DNA of 64,000 nt from Actinobacteria bacterium IMCC26256. GTDB lineage: Bacteria > Actinomycetota > Acidimicrobiia > IMCC26256. A program made the position numbers and the translations under genes. Below, one piece after another: positions 1 to 9,094 of the stretch. The stretch covers positions 1,673,001-1,737,000 of the forward strand of contig CP011489.1 of the NCBI GenBank assembly GCA_001023575.1, in the 5' to 3' direction. How positions within the stretch are numbered: position 1 is the stretch's first letter; every line of letters starts with the position of its first letter. The notes beneath the pieces are model-generated. The model was not told where the DNA came from. It saw only the letters and a list, made by a program, of their open reading frames with translations, and made no database searches.

Positions 1-132
1 CATCGCATTGAGTCGCTCGGGGCGATTGAGAGTTATGACAGCGGTTCGGTCCTGTGGGTAATCAAGGGTGACGAGACTCAATTGGAACTCCCAGATCGTT
101 TCTTATTCTCTGCGTATTCTCTGTTGACCTGA
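1..132 (+). CDS. C-terminal end of an unidentified protein (cut by window edge)
   Basis: An open frame runs from base 1 to a TGA at 130-132 with no stop, giving the last 43 residues of a protein that begins outside the window. The tail is mixed hydrophobic and charged and contains no motif I recognise. It lies 56 bp upstream of an acyltransferase on the same strand, so it may belong to the same surface-modification locus, but that is only inference. Confidence 0.5.
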   Translation, partial: HRIESLGAIESYDSGSVLWVIKGDETQLELPDRFLFSAYSLLT

Positions 133-188
133 TTATTGCCCGATTACTGACACCACTAGGCCCTCTCCGTGCGTGAGAATAAGCGACT

Positions 189-2087
189 ATGCCCTCAATG
201 CCAACCGCCGATGAGAGAGCAGCCCCGCGTCGGGGTAGGCCTCGGCTAAAAGTTCCCTATGAGCCTGGCATTGACGGACTGCGGGCGATTGCAGTTACCT
301 CTGTGCTGCTGTACCACTCCGATGTGCCTTGGGTCCCCGGAGGGTTCTTCGGCGTTGAGGTCTTCTTTGTAATCAGCGGGTATCTAATCACCGCATTGCT
401 CGTCGCAGAATGGCGAAATGGGCACCGGATAGCCCTGGGTGCTTTTTACATTCGCAGAGCCAGGCGACTTCTTCCAGCACTTTTCCTCATGCTCGGTGTC
501 GTCGGGCTCTACTCTGTCCTCTTTCTACCGGACGAAGTGCACACGCTGCGCGGAGACACATTCGGTTCAATCGCTTACATTCAGAATTGGTGGCAGATTT
601 TTGCGGGAAGATCGTATTTCGCGGAAGCTGGAAGACCACCGCTACTAAAACATCTTTGGTCGCTAGCGGTCGAGGAGCAGTTTTACTTACTCTGGCCATT
701 AATTTGCGCAGTCCTCTTTAAGTTCTTCGGAGACCGCCCTGCAAGGCTCTTCGCAATAATTGCGGGTGGAGCGCTCTTCTCAACGATATTGATGTGGGTC
801 ATGTTCCCCGGCGATGCGCTCAATGCAAGCCGCGTTTATTACGGCACTGATACTCGAGCCTCGGGCCTACTACTCGGCGCAGCACTCGCAGTTGCTTGGC
901 CACCTTGGCGACTCACGCCAAAGGTCACAGTTGTTGGGCGAGTAGTCCTGAATACGGCGGGCACTGTTGGTCTGGCGATAGTTGGCTGGTATCTATTCGG
1001 CATTTCAGACTCTGCCGCTTGGGTCTATCGAGGCGGATTTCTAATCCTTGGTATTGGAACTCTGCTTGTGATCGCAACGACCGTTCACCCTGGAGCCGAT
1101 ATTCGACGCGTCCTTGGTTTTAAACCTCTCGTGTGGATCGGTCTACGTTCATATTCCTTGTACATCTGGCATTGGCCGATCTATCAGATCACACGCCCGG
1201 ATCTCGATGTCCCGTTACACGGTTACGCACTGCTCGGGTTGCGCCTTACCCTGACAATGATCCTCGCCGAGTTGTCGTTCCGTTTTGTTGAGACCCCGAT
1301 TCGTAAGGGAGCACTCTCTCGAACCTGGCACTCACTGCGCGACAGCACCTCAGATCATCGTGCAGTCCTTATTCAACGAACAACAGCGATTGTTACAACT
1401 TCTTTGGTCGTGTTGGTCGTAGTTGGAGTTGGGTTCGCAGGGGCGCAGGAGCCACTGCCGCCTAAGGAGTTCAGAGGCATCACCGGTGTCTCGGGAGTAA
1501 TCGGGGCAACCTCGGTCTCTGGAGTGACGGGTGTACCAGGAGCATCCGGAGTCTCTGGTGCCCAAGGCGTAACCGGTCCGGATGGAGTGCGCTACCCACC
1601 GCTCGATCCAAATGTTCCTAGTCGCCTAGCAGTTGGTGACTCAGTAATGCTTGGGACTGTTGCGGAGTTGGGTCAAGTATTCCCCGGGATACTTGTCAAT
1701 GCAGCCGTGAGTCGACAGACATCGACACTCGCCGACATTGTTGAGCAGATTCACGCAACGGGGGCTGGGCGTGACCTCACAATCATTCATACTGGAACAA
1801 ATGGCGACATGAACCCGACAAGGTTCGGGCAGATGCTTGCATCGCTTGCAAACGTTCGGTGCGTGGTGGTACTAAATCTTAAAGTACCTAGGCGATGGGA
1901 ATCGAGCAATAACGCGATCATCGCTGACGTCACTCCAAGATTTCCAAACACGACCCTCATTGACTGGAATGGAACCGGTAACGCACATGGGGATTGGTTC
2001 TACAACGATGGATTTCACCTAAGGCCAGCCGGTCGAGCCGCATACGCCGCTCTCATTGCACAGGTTGCACCTACCTGTGCGCGCTAA
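189..2087 (+). CDS. Acyltransferase-3 family membrane protein with C-terminal SGNH domain (OafA/YrhL type)
   Basis: Probably O-acetylates a cell-surface glycan. The N-terminal acyltransferase-3 domain covers roughly residues 25-370 with about ten membrane segments; His43 in YHSD and the FFVISGYLIT motif (59-68) are typical of the family. A Gly-Xaa-Yaa-like linker (about 429-464) leads to an extracellular SGNH-hydrolase domain with GDSV near 482, a TGTNGD block near 534 and DGFH near 607, giving the Ser, Asn and Asp/His positions. The layout matches known AT3-SGNH fusions such as OafA. The linker, rich in GVSG and GASG steps, is unusual and resembles tails on two other exported proteins in this window. 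The ATG at 189 is the first in frame. Substrate cannot be read from sequence. Confidence 0.93.
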   Translation: MPSMPTADERAAPRRGRPRLKVPYEPGIDGLRAIAVTSVLLYHSDVPWVPGGFFGVEVFFVISGYLITALLVAEWRNGHRIALGAFYIRRARRLLPALFLMLGVVGLYSVLFLPDEVHTLRGDTFGSIAYIQNWWQIFAGRSYFAEAGRPPLLKHLWSLAVEEQFYLLWPLICAVLFKFFGDRPARLFAIIAGGALFSTILMWVMFPGDALNASRVYYGTDTRASGLLLGAALAVAWPPWRLTPKVTVVGRVVLNTAGTVGLAIVGWYLFGISDSAAWVYRGGFLILGIGTLLVIATTVHPGADIRRVLGFKPLVWIGLRSYSLYIWHWPIYQITRPDLDVPLHGYALLGLRLTLTMILAELSFRFVETPIRKGALSRTWHSLRDSTSDHRAVLIQRTTAIVTTSLVVLVVVGVGFAGAQEPLPPKEFRGITGVSGVIGATSVSGVTGVPGASGVSGAQGVTGPDGVRYPPLDPNVPSRLAVGDSVMLGTVAELGQVFPGILVNAAVSRQTSTLADIVEQIHATGAGRDLTIIHTGTNGDMNPTRFGQMLASLANVRCVVVLNLKVPRRWESSNNAIIADVTPRFPNTTLIDWNGTGNAHGDWFYNDGFHLRPAGRAAYAALIAQVAPTCAR

Positions 2088-2093
2088 TTAGCC

Positions 2094-2702
2094 CTAGATC
2101 TCATCGTGTGCGAAAAGCCCGACCTGACAAGCAACGCCAGTGCCGCCTATTCCGCAGTACCCATTTGGATTCTTTGCTAAGTATTGCTGGTGGTAATCCT
2201 CAGCGAAATAGAACACCGGCGTTGGTCCAGCAATAATCTCAGTTGTTATAGCGCCGTAACCAGCAGCCGTGAGCGGCACTTGATACGCAGAGCGCGAGGC
2301 CTCTGCTAGTTCACGCTGTCTTTCATCGAAACAATAAACACCCGAGCGATACTGCGTACCTCGATCGTTGCCTTGGCGCATTCCCTGCGTTGGGTCGTGA
2401 GACTCCCAGAAGATCGCCAGCAGCGATTCGTACGAAATGATCTTCGAGTCGAAGACAACTTGTACAACCTCGTTATGCCCAGTGCGACCGCTGCAGACCA
2501 ACTCGTAACTTGGGTTCTCAATATCTCCGCCCGCGTACCCGACTGCGGTTACCCACACACCTGGAAGGCTCCAGAAAATTCGCTCGGCCCCCCAGAAGCA
2601 ACCCATACCGAAAATTGCCTTCTCGAACCCATCTGGGAACGGACCGACAGTTGAGTTGCCATTGACGCTGTGGGGCGATGCGTTGATTGTCATACCCGAC
2701 AT
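2094..2702 (-). CDS. msrA: Peptide-methionine (S)-S-oxide reductase MsrA
   Basis: Repairs oxidised methionine (S-sulfoxide form) in proteins, with electrons from thioredoxin. The catalytic motif GCFWG is near residue 35 when translation starts at 2702, and two further cysteines in the C-terminal [10 protein letters not shown] stretch are positioned as resolving cysteines. The family motifs GYAGG and the AEDYHQQYL block are present. I chose the ATG at 2702 because it lies just 4 bp past the stop of the upstream UPF0301 gene, suggesting one transcript; a longer frame to 2741 would overlap that gene, and an ATG at 2693 is also possible. It converges with the acyltransferase, ending 6 bp from its stop. 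Confidence 0.95.
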   Translation of the reverse strand: MSGMTINASPHSVNGNSTVGPFPDGFEKAIFGMGCFWGAERIFWSLPGVWVTAVGYAGGDIENPSYELVCSGRTGHNEVVQVVFDSKIISYESLLAIFWESHDPTQGMRQGNDRGTQYRSGVYCFDERQRELAEASRSAYQVPLTAAGYGAITTEIIAGPTPVFYFAEDYHQQYLAKNPNGYCGIGGTGVACQVGLFAHDEI

Positions 2703-2706
2703 TGTG

Positions 2707-3270
2707 TCAGTTAAGACCTGGATCCTCCGGAAAACCAGCAAAGGCCGCTACCGGCCATCCTTGTCGTGAAAGCACCGACCTCCAGAGCACGTCGGGGTCG
2801 TCGGTCCAAGGATCTGATGGCTCGGCCTCTATAACTATCCATCCGCCGTCTTTGATCTCGGCATCGAGTTGACCGGCAGACCAACCTGCGTATCCAAAAA
2901 ATACACGCAGATCCACAAGTAGTCCGTCTACTAAATCTGGCTGAGTATCTAGGTCAATTGAGACGAGATCCCCCAAAATCGGACTAGCGAAGGCGTCCGC
3001 GTCAACGCATGGATGGTGAAGCCGACCTAGCGCAATAGTCGCATCGCGCTGGACGGGACCCCCGTCGAATACAACTCTCGGTTCGGATCCATGGATACCC
3101 CAGCCTGTAGCGGCCTCGTCGAGGGAGACTCCAAGGGGCCGATTGAGCATTACTCCGAGCGCCCCCTCAGAGGTGTGCTCGAGAATCAAAATCACACTGC
3201 GCCTGAAATTTGGGTCATCGAGGTCGGGCGAGGCAACGAGGAGTTGGCCTTGCAGAGACGGTATCGGCAC
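2707..3270 (-). CDS. UPF0301 / AlgH (YqgE) family protein
   Basis: A 187-residue protein matching the YqgE/AlgH family from its start ([19 protein letters not shown]) through the [10 protein letters not shown] block and the FDGGPV motif. The biochemical function of this family is not established; AlgH was first linked to alginate regulation, and YqgE has been tied to several unrelated phenotypes. The frame begins with GTG at 3270. It precedes msrA by 4 bp and is divergent from PPK2, so the 64-bp gap to 3335 should hold two promoters. Length is normal for the family. Confidence 0.9.
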   Translation of the reverse strand: MPIPSLQGQLLVASPDLDDPNFRRSVILILEHTSEGALGVMLNRPLGVSLDEAATGWGIHGSEPRVVFDGGPVQRDATIALGRLHHPCVDADAFASPILGDLVSIDLDTQPDLVDGLLVDLRVFFGYAGWSAGQLDAEIKDGGWIVIEAEPSDPWTDDPDVLWRSVLSRQGWPVAAFAGFPEDPGLN

Positions 3271-3334
3271 CTAGAAATTCTCCCACGCCCCCAGACCCTC
3301 CAGAACCACGAGAGACCGAAGTAGTTTCCATGGC

Positions 3335-4201
3335 ATGCCTAAAGACAAACCAGTCAAGTCGCCATCAAAGCCTCGTGACAAAAAGTCAGAGAAGTCCGAT
3401 GCTCCCCCCAACGCATCTTCCTACGACGATGAGATCTATCGACTTCAAGTTGAATTAGTGAAGATGCAGGAGTGGGTGCGAGCGACCGGAGCAAGGGTTG
3501 CAGTCATATTTGAGGGACGCGATGCTGCAGGCAAGGGTGGCACCATCGCCCGCATCACGGCGAACCTCAACTCTAGAGTTGTGCGGATAGCAGCGTTACC
3601 GAAGCCAACCGAACGAGAGAAAACGGAGTGGTATTTCCAGCGCTACATAAGCCACTTACCGGCTGGCGGTGAGATTGTGATTTTCGATCGCAGTTGGTAC
3701 AACCGTGCGGGCGTAGAACTTGTTTTTGGTTTCTGCACTACAGAGCAACACAGACAATTCTTGAAGCAGTGCCCAGTCTTCGAGCGCCTTCTAATCGATG
3801 ACGGCATCATCCTTGTGAAGTATTGGTTCTCGGTTAGCGATGACGAACAAGAGAAGCGCTTCCAAGCTCGAATGGATGATCCATTAAAGAGATGGAAACT
3901 AAGCCCCGTTGACCTTCCATCACGTGCGCACTGGGTCGATTACTCGAAGGCCAAGGACACCATGTTTGAGTACACAGATACTGATGCCAATCCTTGGTGG
4001 GTCGTAGAGGGCGATGATAAGAAAAAAGCGCGCATCAACTGCATGACCCACCTCCTATCTCAGGTGCCGTATCACGATGTATTCGAAGAAGAGTTAGTGC
4101 TTCCAAAGCGGCAAAAGAGCGATGGTTACAAGCGCCCGGACGAGTCAAAGCAGAACTTTGTTCCAGATGTCGCAACAAAAATTCTTGATAAGGCCAGATG
4201 A
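3335..4201 (+). CDS. ppk2: Polyphosphate kinase 2 (PPK2 family)
   Basis: PPK2 enzymes move phosphate between polyphosphate and nucleoside mono- or diphosphates. The P-loop GRDAAGKGG lies at about residues 59-69 and the Walker B-like DRSWYNR near 117, followed by the KYWFSV strand and the lid and PLKRWKLSPVD segments seen in one-domain PPK2 proteins. At 288 residues with a lysine-rich N-terminus it resembles class I enzymes, which mainly phosphorylate NDPs; class assignment is tentative. It opens a four-gene run in which each following ATG overlaps the preceding stop as ATGA, so its translation is probably coupled to two hotdog-fold proteins and an acyltransferase. That partnership is not one I know. 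Confidence 0.95.
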   Translation: MPKDKPVKSPSKPRDKKSEKSDAPPNASSYDDEIYRLQVELVKMQEWVRATGARVAVIFEGRDAAGKGGTIARITANLNSRVVRIAALPKPTEREKTEWYFQRYISHLPAGGEIVIFDRSWYNRAGVELVFGFCTTEQHRQFLKQCPVFERLLIDDGIILVKYWFSVSDDEQEKRFQARMDDPLKRWKLSPVDLPSRAHWVDYSKAKDTMFEYTDTDANPWWVVEGDDKKKARINCMTHLLSQVPYHDVFEEELVLPKRQKSDGYKRPDESKQNFVPDVATKILDKAR

Positions 4202-5073
4202 CGCAACTCCCTATCTCATATCCCCCTGCGAAGCACATCCTCAGAAGTCTGCGCTACGAGGTAGAGCATCGCCCTGATTTCACAAGTACTGCTTCAATGG
4301 AGGCTGGCCCCAATCTCCGCACTACCTCTGGGCATGTCGAGATAGGGGCGCTCGCAACCCTCGCCGATGCAACGGCCGGTGGCTTAGCTGCTCTCGCTGC
4401 AAGCCCAGGCTGGATAGCAACCTCCGACCTAACGCTTCACCTTGCTGGAGCAGTAAACGCCGAGCGCGTACTCGCACACGGTCGCGTGCTGCGTCGAGGG
4501 AACTCTAAAATTGTTTTAGCAGTTGATCTTGAATCAGAGGCGGGAGCGTCTCTCGGTATTGCGACTATGAGTTTCTCTGTGCTTCCAAGGCGAGATGGAA
4601 ACCCCATCATGTCTTCATCCTCCGAAGTAACAACCCACTCGTTCTTACCCTCTGATGGTCAACTGGATAACGGTTCAGTAGAGGAGCACATCCACGAAGC
4701 AATCGGAGTCAGAACTATTACAGATGTCATTGGTGGAGTGGAGTCTGACATGACCGAGTATGTAGTCAACACTCTCGGTGCGATGCAGGGAGGGGCAGTC
4801 GCAACGCTAGGAGCAGCATCAGCGTCCTCTGCCCTACAAGCCGCAACACAGAGCAATGAGCTTTTTGAGTGTGTGGACTTAGTTATTACTTACCTATCAC
4901 TAGGCAAGGCCGGCCCAATACGCGCGAGCGCCGTCGTTACTCAAATCAATGGCGACTGGGGTACAGCGCGAGTAGAGATTCGCGACTCCGGATCCGAGAA
5001 CCGCTTGATGGCGGTAGTCGCCGCTACAGCAGTGCGCGTAGAGTCATCGCCGAATACTGACGGATCGCTATGA
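4198..5073 (+). CDS. Double hotdog-fold thioesterase-like protein (first of a tandem pair)
   Basis: The 291-residue protein contains two PaaI-like hotdog units, about residues 10-130 and 150-285. Each has a buried helix region: HVEIGALATLADATAGGLAA in the first and TLGAMQGGAVATLGAA in the second. Hotdog proteins of this kind usually hydrolyse acyl-CoA thioesters or bind acyl groups. The second half keeps a GAMQGGAVATL motif like the HGGxxATL of active PaaI thioesterases, while the first half has diverged, suggesting one catalytic and one structural unit. The ATG overlaps the PPK2 stop, and the next gene starts inside this stop. The following gene has the same architecture, so the two are probably ancient duplicates. 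Substrate unknown. Confidence 0.8.
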   Translation: MTQLPISYPPAKHILRSLRYEVEHRPDFTSTASMEAGPNLRTTSGHVEIGALATLADATAGGLAALAASPGWIATSDLTLHLAGAVNAERVLAHGRVLRRGNSKIVLAVDLESEAGASLGIATMSFSVLPRRDGNPIMSSSSEVTTHSFLPSDGQLDNGSVEEHIHEAIGVRTITDVIGGVESDMTEYVVNTLGAMQGGAVATLGAASASSALQAATQSNELFECVDLVITYLSLGKAGPIRASAVVTQINGDWGTARVEIRDSGSENRLMAVVAATAVRVESSPNTDGSL

Positions 5074-5954
5074 AGCCAGATTTCCATAACCCTCATTTTG
5101 GTCGCTTGGTGGCGCAGTACAGCCGCATCGACATTCTCGAGACGACCCTCCCAGAGGGTCCCGTAACGCTGCGCGGGACAGTTGACATACCTGAGATTTT
5201 CCTCGATGAGCATCGGGTACTTCACTCCGGAATCCTCACGACACTTGCGGACATCATCGGCGGCTTCACTTGTGGACTCGCCGCACTCCCCCTCTGGATT
5301 GTCTCGACCGACCTAAATATCTCAAGGTTTCGGTCCGCTATTAAAGGGCCGCTTGAACTCAACACGCAGATACTCAGAGTCGGGAAATCATCAGCGGTTG
5401 CAGGCGTTACGCTCACAGACACCGGCTCAGAAAACGCGCTAATTGCCAACGCTATGGTCTCATCGGCACTACTTGCACCACCAGATGGGATGCCCGAGAG
5501 AGAGCGTCCATTTAGATTCGCTGCTTCGGACCCGGAGTCACTGCCCGACCTTCGAGTCCTTGAATTCTTCAGAGTCACCGTCGAGGCGCATGACACTGTG
5601 AGCATCGATATCAACGACGATCTGCGTAATCCATGGGGCATTGTTCATGGAGGCACCATCGCAACGCTTGTAGCAGCAACCGCTGAGCATTTTGGCCTCA
5701 GTCTCCCTAGCAGCACCGCAGGGGAATCAAGTACGGAGACCCCTTTCTACGCTCAGGACACAGTTCTGCGATTCCTCCGCCCAGGCAGGGTTGGACCACT
5801 AATTGGCGTAGCTCGACTCGTCGGCGAGCGCATCGACGGTGCATGCGTAGAGGTAACTATTAGGGACTCGGGGTCCGATGACAGAGTGGCAGCAGAGGCG
5901 GTTGTGACCCTCCGGCGCTTTCGTGAGTCGGATCCGCTACGGTCTCAAGCATGA
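5070..5954 (+). CDS. Double hotdog-fold thioesterase-like protein (second of a tandem pair)
   Basis: A 294-residue paralogue of the preceding protein with two hotdog units, about residues 20-135 and 165-285. The first unit has LHSGILTTLADIIGGFT and the second NPWGIVHGGTIATLVAAT, which contains the HGGxxATL signature of PaaI-type acyl-CoA thioesterases. Both halves also share a block reading roughly D-S-G-S-E/D-N/D-R near the C-terminus with the upstream gene. The ATG overlaps the upstream stop as ATGA and its own stop overlaps the PlsC-like gene, so all four genes are likely co-translated. A role in trimming or delivering acyl chains for the acyltransferase is inference from position only. 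Confidence 0.8.
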   Translation: MKPDFHNPHFGRLVAQYSRIDILETTLPEGPVTLRGTVDIPEIFLDEHRVLHSGILTTLADIIGGFTCGLAALPLWIVSTDLNISRFRSAIKGPLELNTQILRVGKSSAVAGVTLTDTGSENALIANAMVSSALLAPPDGMPERERPFRFAASDPESLPDLRVLEFFRVTVEAHDTVSIDINDDLRNPWGIVHGGTIATLVAATAEHFGLSLPSSTAGESSTETPFYAQDTVLRFLRPGRVGPLIGVARLVGERIDGACVEVTIRDSGSDDRVAAEAVVTLRRFRESDPLRSQA

Positions 5955-7351
5955 GAGGGTTAGCCGTGAGAGGGCAGCAAGGTACTCCCCGTCCGAATAT
6001 GCGCGCACGCTTTCTAGTGCGGCTCTGCGAGACAGTTGTTCATGTCTTTATGCGCAGAGTTGATGTAACAGGGCGTTCACATATTCCCCCGGATCGCCCA
6101 ACTATCTTCATCTCAAATCATGCGAACGGATTAGCCGACCCAGTAGTCCTGATAGCGCAACTCGGCACTTTTCCGCGATTCTTAGTAGCCCAGAGCATGT
6201 GGAGAATTCGCGGCCTCAACCTTCTCCTTAAATTTGCAATGTGTGTACCTGTTGCACGACGAGGTGAAGAGCACGAGGGACAAAATAACGAGGCGACAAA
6301 TGCATCCGCTTTCGAGACTTGCCATGACGTCCTTCGAAGCGGTGGGAACGTCTGTATTTTCCCTGAAGGCGGTGTGCACGATAATCCACGTCTTGCATTG
6401 CCATTAAAGACTGGGGCAGCGCGAATTGCACTTGAGGCCCTTGAGTCTGGGGCAGTTGATGATCTAGTGATAGTTCCTCTCGGAATTACATATGAAGAAC
6501 GAGGGCGGTTTCGCTCTCAGGTTGCACTTCAGATCGGTGAAGCGGTTGAGGTAAACAAATTTCTAGGGTCATATTTGCAAGATGGGCCTACTGCAGTTCG
6601 ATCACTAACCGAGACGCTCGGTGAATCTCTTGCGGCGGTTACGCGTAGTCATTCATCTTGGCTTGAGGCCGAGGTCGTGCATGCGGCTGCAGAGATAACC
6701 ATATTGACAAAGAATCCGGACGCAGATGATTCATTTCTCCAGCAGGCCGCTCTTCAGAGAATCATTGGAGATGCAGTTGCTCGCAACGGCGGAGACCAAG
6801 GCCCAGCATTCAAAGGGCTAGAGGCAAGAGTCGATGATCTGCGAGAGCGCCTCAATGCTCTTGGGGCGCACACCCCAGCCGATGTCGTGCATCTTGACCC
6901 TCACAGAGCACGGCGCAGAATCACTCTGCTAGGAGCCACGGCTATTGCTCTTACTCCTGGCGGAATCCTCGGATATGCCCTAAATGCTCTCCCTGCCTCC
7001 GTCTCATTTGGATTAGGGATGCGTGTAAAACACCCTGCTTGGCAAGCAACGGCAAAAGGCGGGAGTGCTCTAGTCACACTCCCTGTTACTTGGGGCGCAG
7101 AGGCATGGCTTGCACATAAACGCTGGGGGCGAATGGGCGCATTAGTCGTTCTGCTTCTCGCTCCAGTGACCGGCCTCTGCGCAATCGCATGGACAGCATC
7201 CTTGGACGAACTGCGCAGGTCCGTTCGAGCATCGGGCTGGGCTAAGCGGCCCGAGGGATTAATTGCTGCACGCCTCAGTCGGGACCGTGTGATAGCCGAG
7301 GTAGAGCGACTTCAAAGCCTCAATGCTTCTGAGCAATTAGGTGCGCGTTAG
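5951..7351 (+). CDS. PlsC-family phospholipid acyltransferase
   Basis: Likely a glycerolipid acyltransferase making membrane phospholipid. Motif I is SNHANGLADP with His57 and Asp63 (an H-X5-D spacing, as in glycerol-3-phosphate-type members reading NHPNxxxDP), and motif III is FPEGGVHDNP near 136. The core covers about residues 25-260. The C-terminal 200 residues carry a charged segment and two or three hydrophobic segments (about 325-420), longer than a minimal PlsC. It is the last gene of the PPK2-hotdog-hotdog operon, overlapping the preceding stop by ATGA. An alternative internal ATG at about 5999 would lose only 16 residues. The acyl donor (CoA or ACP) cannot be judged. Confidence 0.88.
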   Translation: MRGLAVRGQQGTPRPNMRARFLVRLCETVVHVFMRRVDVTGRSHIPPDRPTIFISNHANGLADPVVLIAQLGTFPRFLVAQSMWRIRGLNLLLKFAMCVPVARRGEEHEGQNNEATNASAFETCHDVLRSGGNVCIFPEGGVHDNPRLALPLKTGAARIALEALESGAVDDLVIVPLGITYEERGRFRSQVALQIGEAVEVNKFLGSYLQDGPTAVRSLTETLGESLAAVTRSHSSWLEAEVVHAAAEITILTKNPDADDSFLQQAALQRIIGDAVARNGGDQGPAFKGLEARVDDLRERLNALGAHTPADVVHLDPHRARRRITLLGATAIALTPGGILGYALNALPASVSFGLGMRVKHPAWQATAKGGSALVTLPVTWGAEAWLAHKRWGRMGALVVLLLAPVTGLCAIAWTASLDELRRSVRASGWAKRPEGLIAARLSRDRVIAEVERLQSLNASEQLGAR

Positions 7352-7359
7352 TTCTTTTA

Positions 7360-7743
7360 CTAAACGCTTTGATCGGCTTCTTCAGAGATCTCTTTGGCGA
7401 CTGCAAACTGCGCAACGGCAGAGGCGGCTGCGATGATCCCGAGCAAGCGCGCCCGCAGCGGCAGGCGCGGTGTAAGCAACAGTGCAGCAGCATCTATCGC
7501 ATCGGCCACAGCACTCATTGAGAGCCAGTTCTCTCCACCTTCACGCTCGGAGAGAGCAATCGCTGCACCAGTCCCGAGCACCGCCTCACGAGCACCAAAC
7601 GCGCGGCCAAGGACAGCGGCTCCCTGAGAGTCGTTGCCTGAACCAAAGCCAAGTCTCGAGCCGGTGCGGGGGGCGAGCATCATCACAATTCCGATTCCGA
7701 CACGGGTACGGCAGAGATAAATGGCGCGTTGACGGTTATCCAT
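7360..7743 (-). CDS. Small hypothetical membrane protein
   Basis: A 127-residue hydrophobic protein with three probable membrane segments separated by charged turns. I recognise no characterised family; a block reading GRAFGAREAVLG resembles small actinobacterial membrane proteins annotated as hypothetical. The ATG at 7743 is preferred over the longer frame to 7803 because a purine-rich GGGGAG sits directly before it, with GGAGG slightly further out, and the extension looks non-conserved. It faces the PlsC-like gene with a 9-bp gap and is divergent from an SRPBCC protein. No function proposed. Confidence 0.65.
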   Translation of the reverse strand: MDNRQRAIYLCRTRVGIGIVMMLAPRTGSRLGFGSGNDSQGAAVLGRAFGAREAVLGTGAAIALSEREGGENWLSMSAVADAIDAAALLLTPRLPLRARLLGIIAAASAVAQFAVAKEISEEADQSV

Positions 7744-7848
7744 CTCCCCATCCTCCCACTGCTCACCCGGATACCCCAAATCCCAACCTAAATCTCTCGT
7801 CAATGCATGAGTTGGTCTAATCTTCCCCGACCCGACCTAGGAGAAAAA

Positions 7849-8238
7849 ATGGCAATCGTCCAGCACGAGATCAGCATCAACCGCACCCCAGATGAAGTCT
7901 GGGCAGTACTCGGAGAATTTGGTGGCCTAGATACTTGGATGGATGGCGTCGAGTCATGCGTCGTAAATGGAAAGACTCGCGAGATTGAGATTGCTGGTGG
8001 GATGAAAGTCTCAGAGGATGAGGTTGCGCGCGACGAGGCAAACCGCACTTACTCCTACACAGTAAATGGACACGGCCTCCCCGTCGACAAATGGCTCTCC
8101 ACAGTTGCTGTAGAGGCACAGGGCGATGGGTCGCGCGCAACATGGACGCTCGAGATGGAGCCTGATGACTTCGCCGAGGGAATCGCCGGGATCTATAAAG
8201 GCGCTCTCGACACACTCAAGGCACACGTCGAGGGCTAG
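7849..8238 (+). CDS. SRPBCC / polyketide cyclase-like lipid-binding protein
   Basis: A 129-residue START/SRPBCC-fold protein of the MxlBet-like type: an N-terminal strand with NRTPDEVWAVLGEFGG, a central WMDGVESC, and a C-terminal helix with GIYKGALDTLKAHVEG. These cavity-forming proteins bind hydrophobic ligands or act as cyclases; the ligand here is unknown. AGGAG lies 7 bp before the ATG at 7849, which is why I prefer it to the in-frame ATG at 7807. It stands alone, divergent from the small membrane protein and convergent with the ABC transporter. Another SRPBCC protein lies at 62767 but shows little obvious similarity to it. Confidence 0.85.
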   Translation: MAIVQHEISINRTPDEVWAVLGEFGGLDTWMDGVESCVVNGKTREIEIAGGMKVSEDEVARDEANRTYSYTVNGHGLPVDKWLSTVAVEAQGDGSRATWTLEMEPDDFAEGIAGIYKGALDTLKAHVEG

Positions 8239-8254
8239 TTGCTAGCGATAACGC

Positions 8255-9094
8255 CTACGCGTAACGCGTTACATACCCGCGGCGTCTAAATAACTTAAGC
8301 ATGCTCACGAGATACCAGAACGCGAGCAGGCTAAGAACCAACGCCCCTCCCGCTGCGATGCCTACGTATGACCAGTCCAATGCTTCTCCATCGACAACGC
8401 CCCTGAGAGCGGCGAAGGCATAGGTGGTTGGGAGAGCAAATGCGATTGGGCGCACAGCCGCGGGTAGTGCATCGATTGGGTAGAACACGCCTGATAGCGG
8501 AAGCACTACGAACATCACACCCCATGCGAGAGCCTCTGCACCTGGCCCGTATCTGAGTACTACGCCAATCACAAAAAGCGAGATTGCCCAGCCAACGAGT
8601 AATAGCACTGCGGCGATTGGGACGACTGCGAACCCAAGAGAAGTGATGTTGAAGGAGAAGAATACAAAGCCTCCGATCATCATTAAGCCGACACCGATGA
8701 CGAGCTTCGCCATACCAAAGAGGGCTACACCGCCTACATACTCAATCTCGCGTATCGGAGTAATCATTAGGTTTAGGAGGTTGCGAGACCAGGTCTCCTC
8801 CAAGAATCCCGTGCTTACTGCGATCTGAGATTGATAGACGATATGCCAGAGAATTATCCCTGCAAGAAGATAACCAGCGGCCTGTTTGCCTCCGCTCGCG
8901 TTCCCCGTACCGACAAATGATGCAAGCGAACCAAACATCAACACATCGACTAGTGGCCACAGCGTGACATCGAAGAGTCGATGCGGGCTACGCACGAGAA
9001 CATACGCATGCCTTCTAGAGACAGCGCGCATGCGCAGCCATGAACGTGCTGCCCCCGGTGGAAGTGGAGTCGTTGGGTCGTGTTGGGTCTTCAC
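8255..9094 (-). CDS. ABC-2 type transporter permease
   Basis: Membrane component of an exporter, 279 residues with six predicted hydrophobic segments, typical of the ABC-2 family. The block GEALAWGVMFVVLPLSGVFYPI near residue 190 corresponds to the family signature region before TM5-6. The start is GTG at 9094, overlapping the stop of the ATPase gene by four bases (GTGA), so the two are co-translated. The exported substrate is not evident; members of this group export drugs, lipids or polysaccharide precursors. It ends convergently with the SRPBCC gene. Confidence 0.92.
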   Translation of the reverse strand: MKTQHDPTTPLPPGAARSWLRMRAVSRRHAYVLVRSPHRLFDVTLWPLVDVLMFGSLASFVGTGNASGGKQAAGYLLAGIILWHIVYQSQIAVSTGFLEETWSRNLLNLMITPIREIEYVGGVALFGMAKLVIGVGLMMIGGFVFFSFNITSLGFAVVPIAAVLLLVGWAISLFVIGVVLRYGPGAEALAWGVMFVVLPLSGVFYPIDALPAAVRPIAFALPTTYAFAALRGVVDGEALDWSYVGIAAGGALVLSLLAFWYLVSMLKLFRRRGYVTRYA

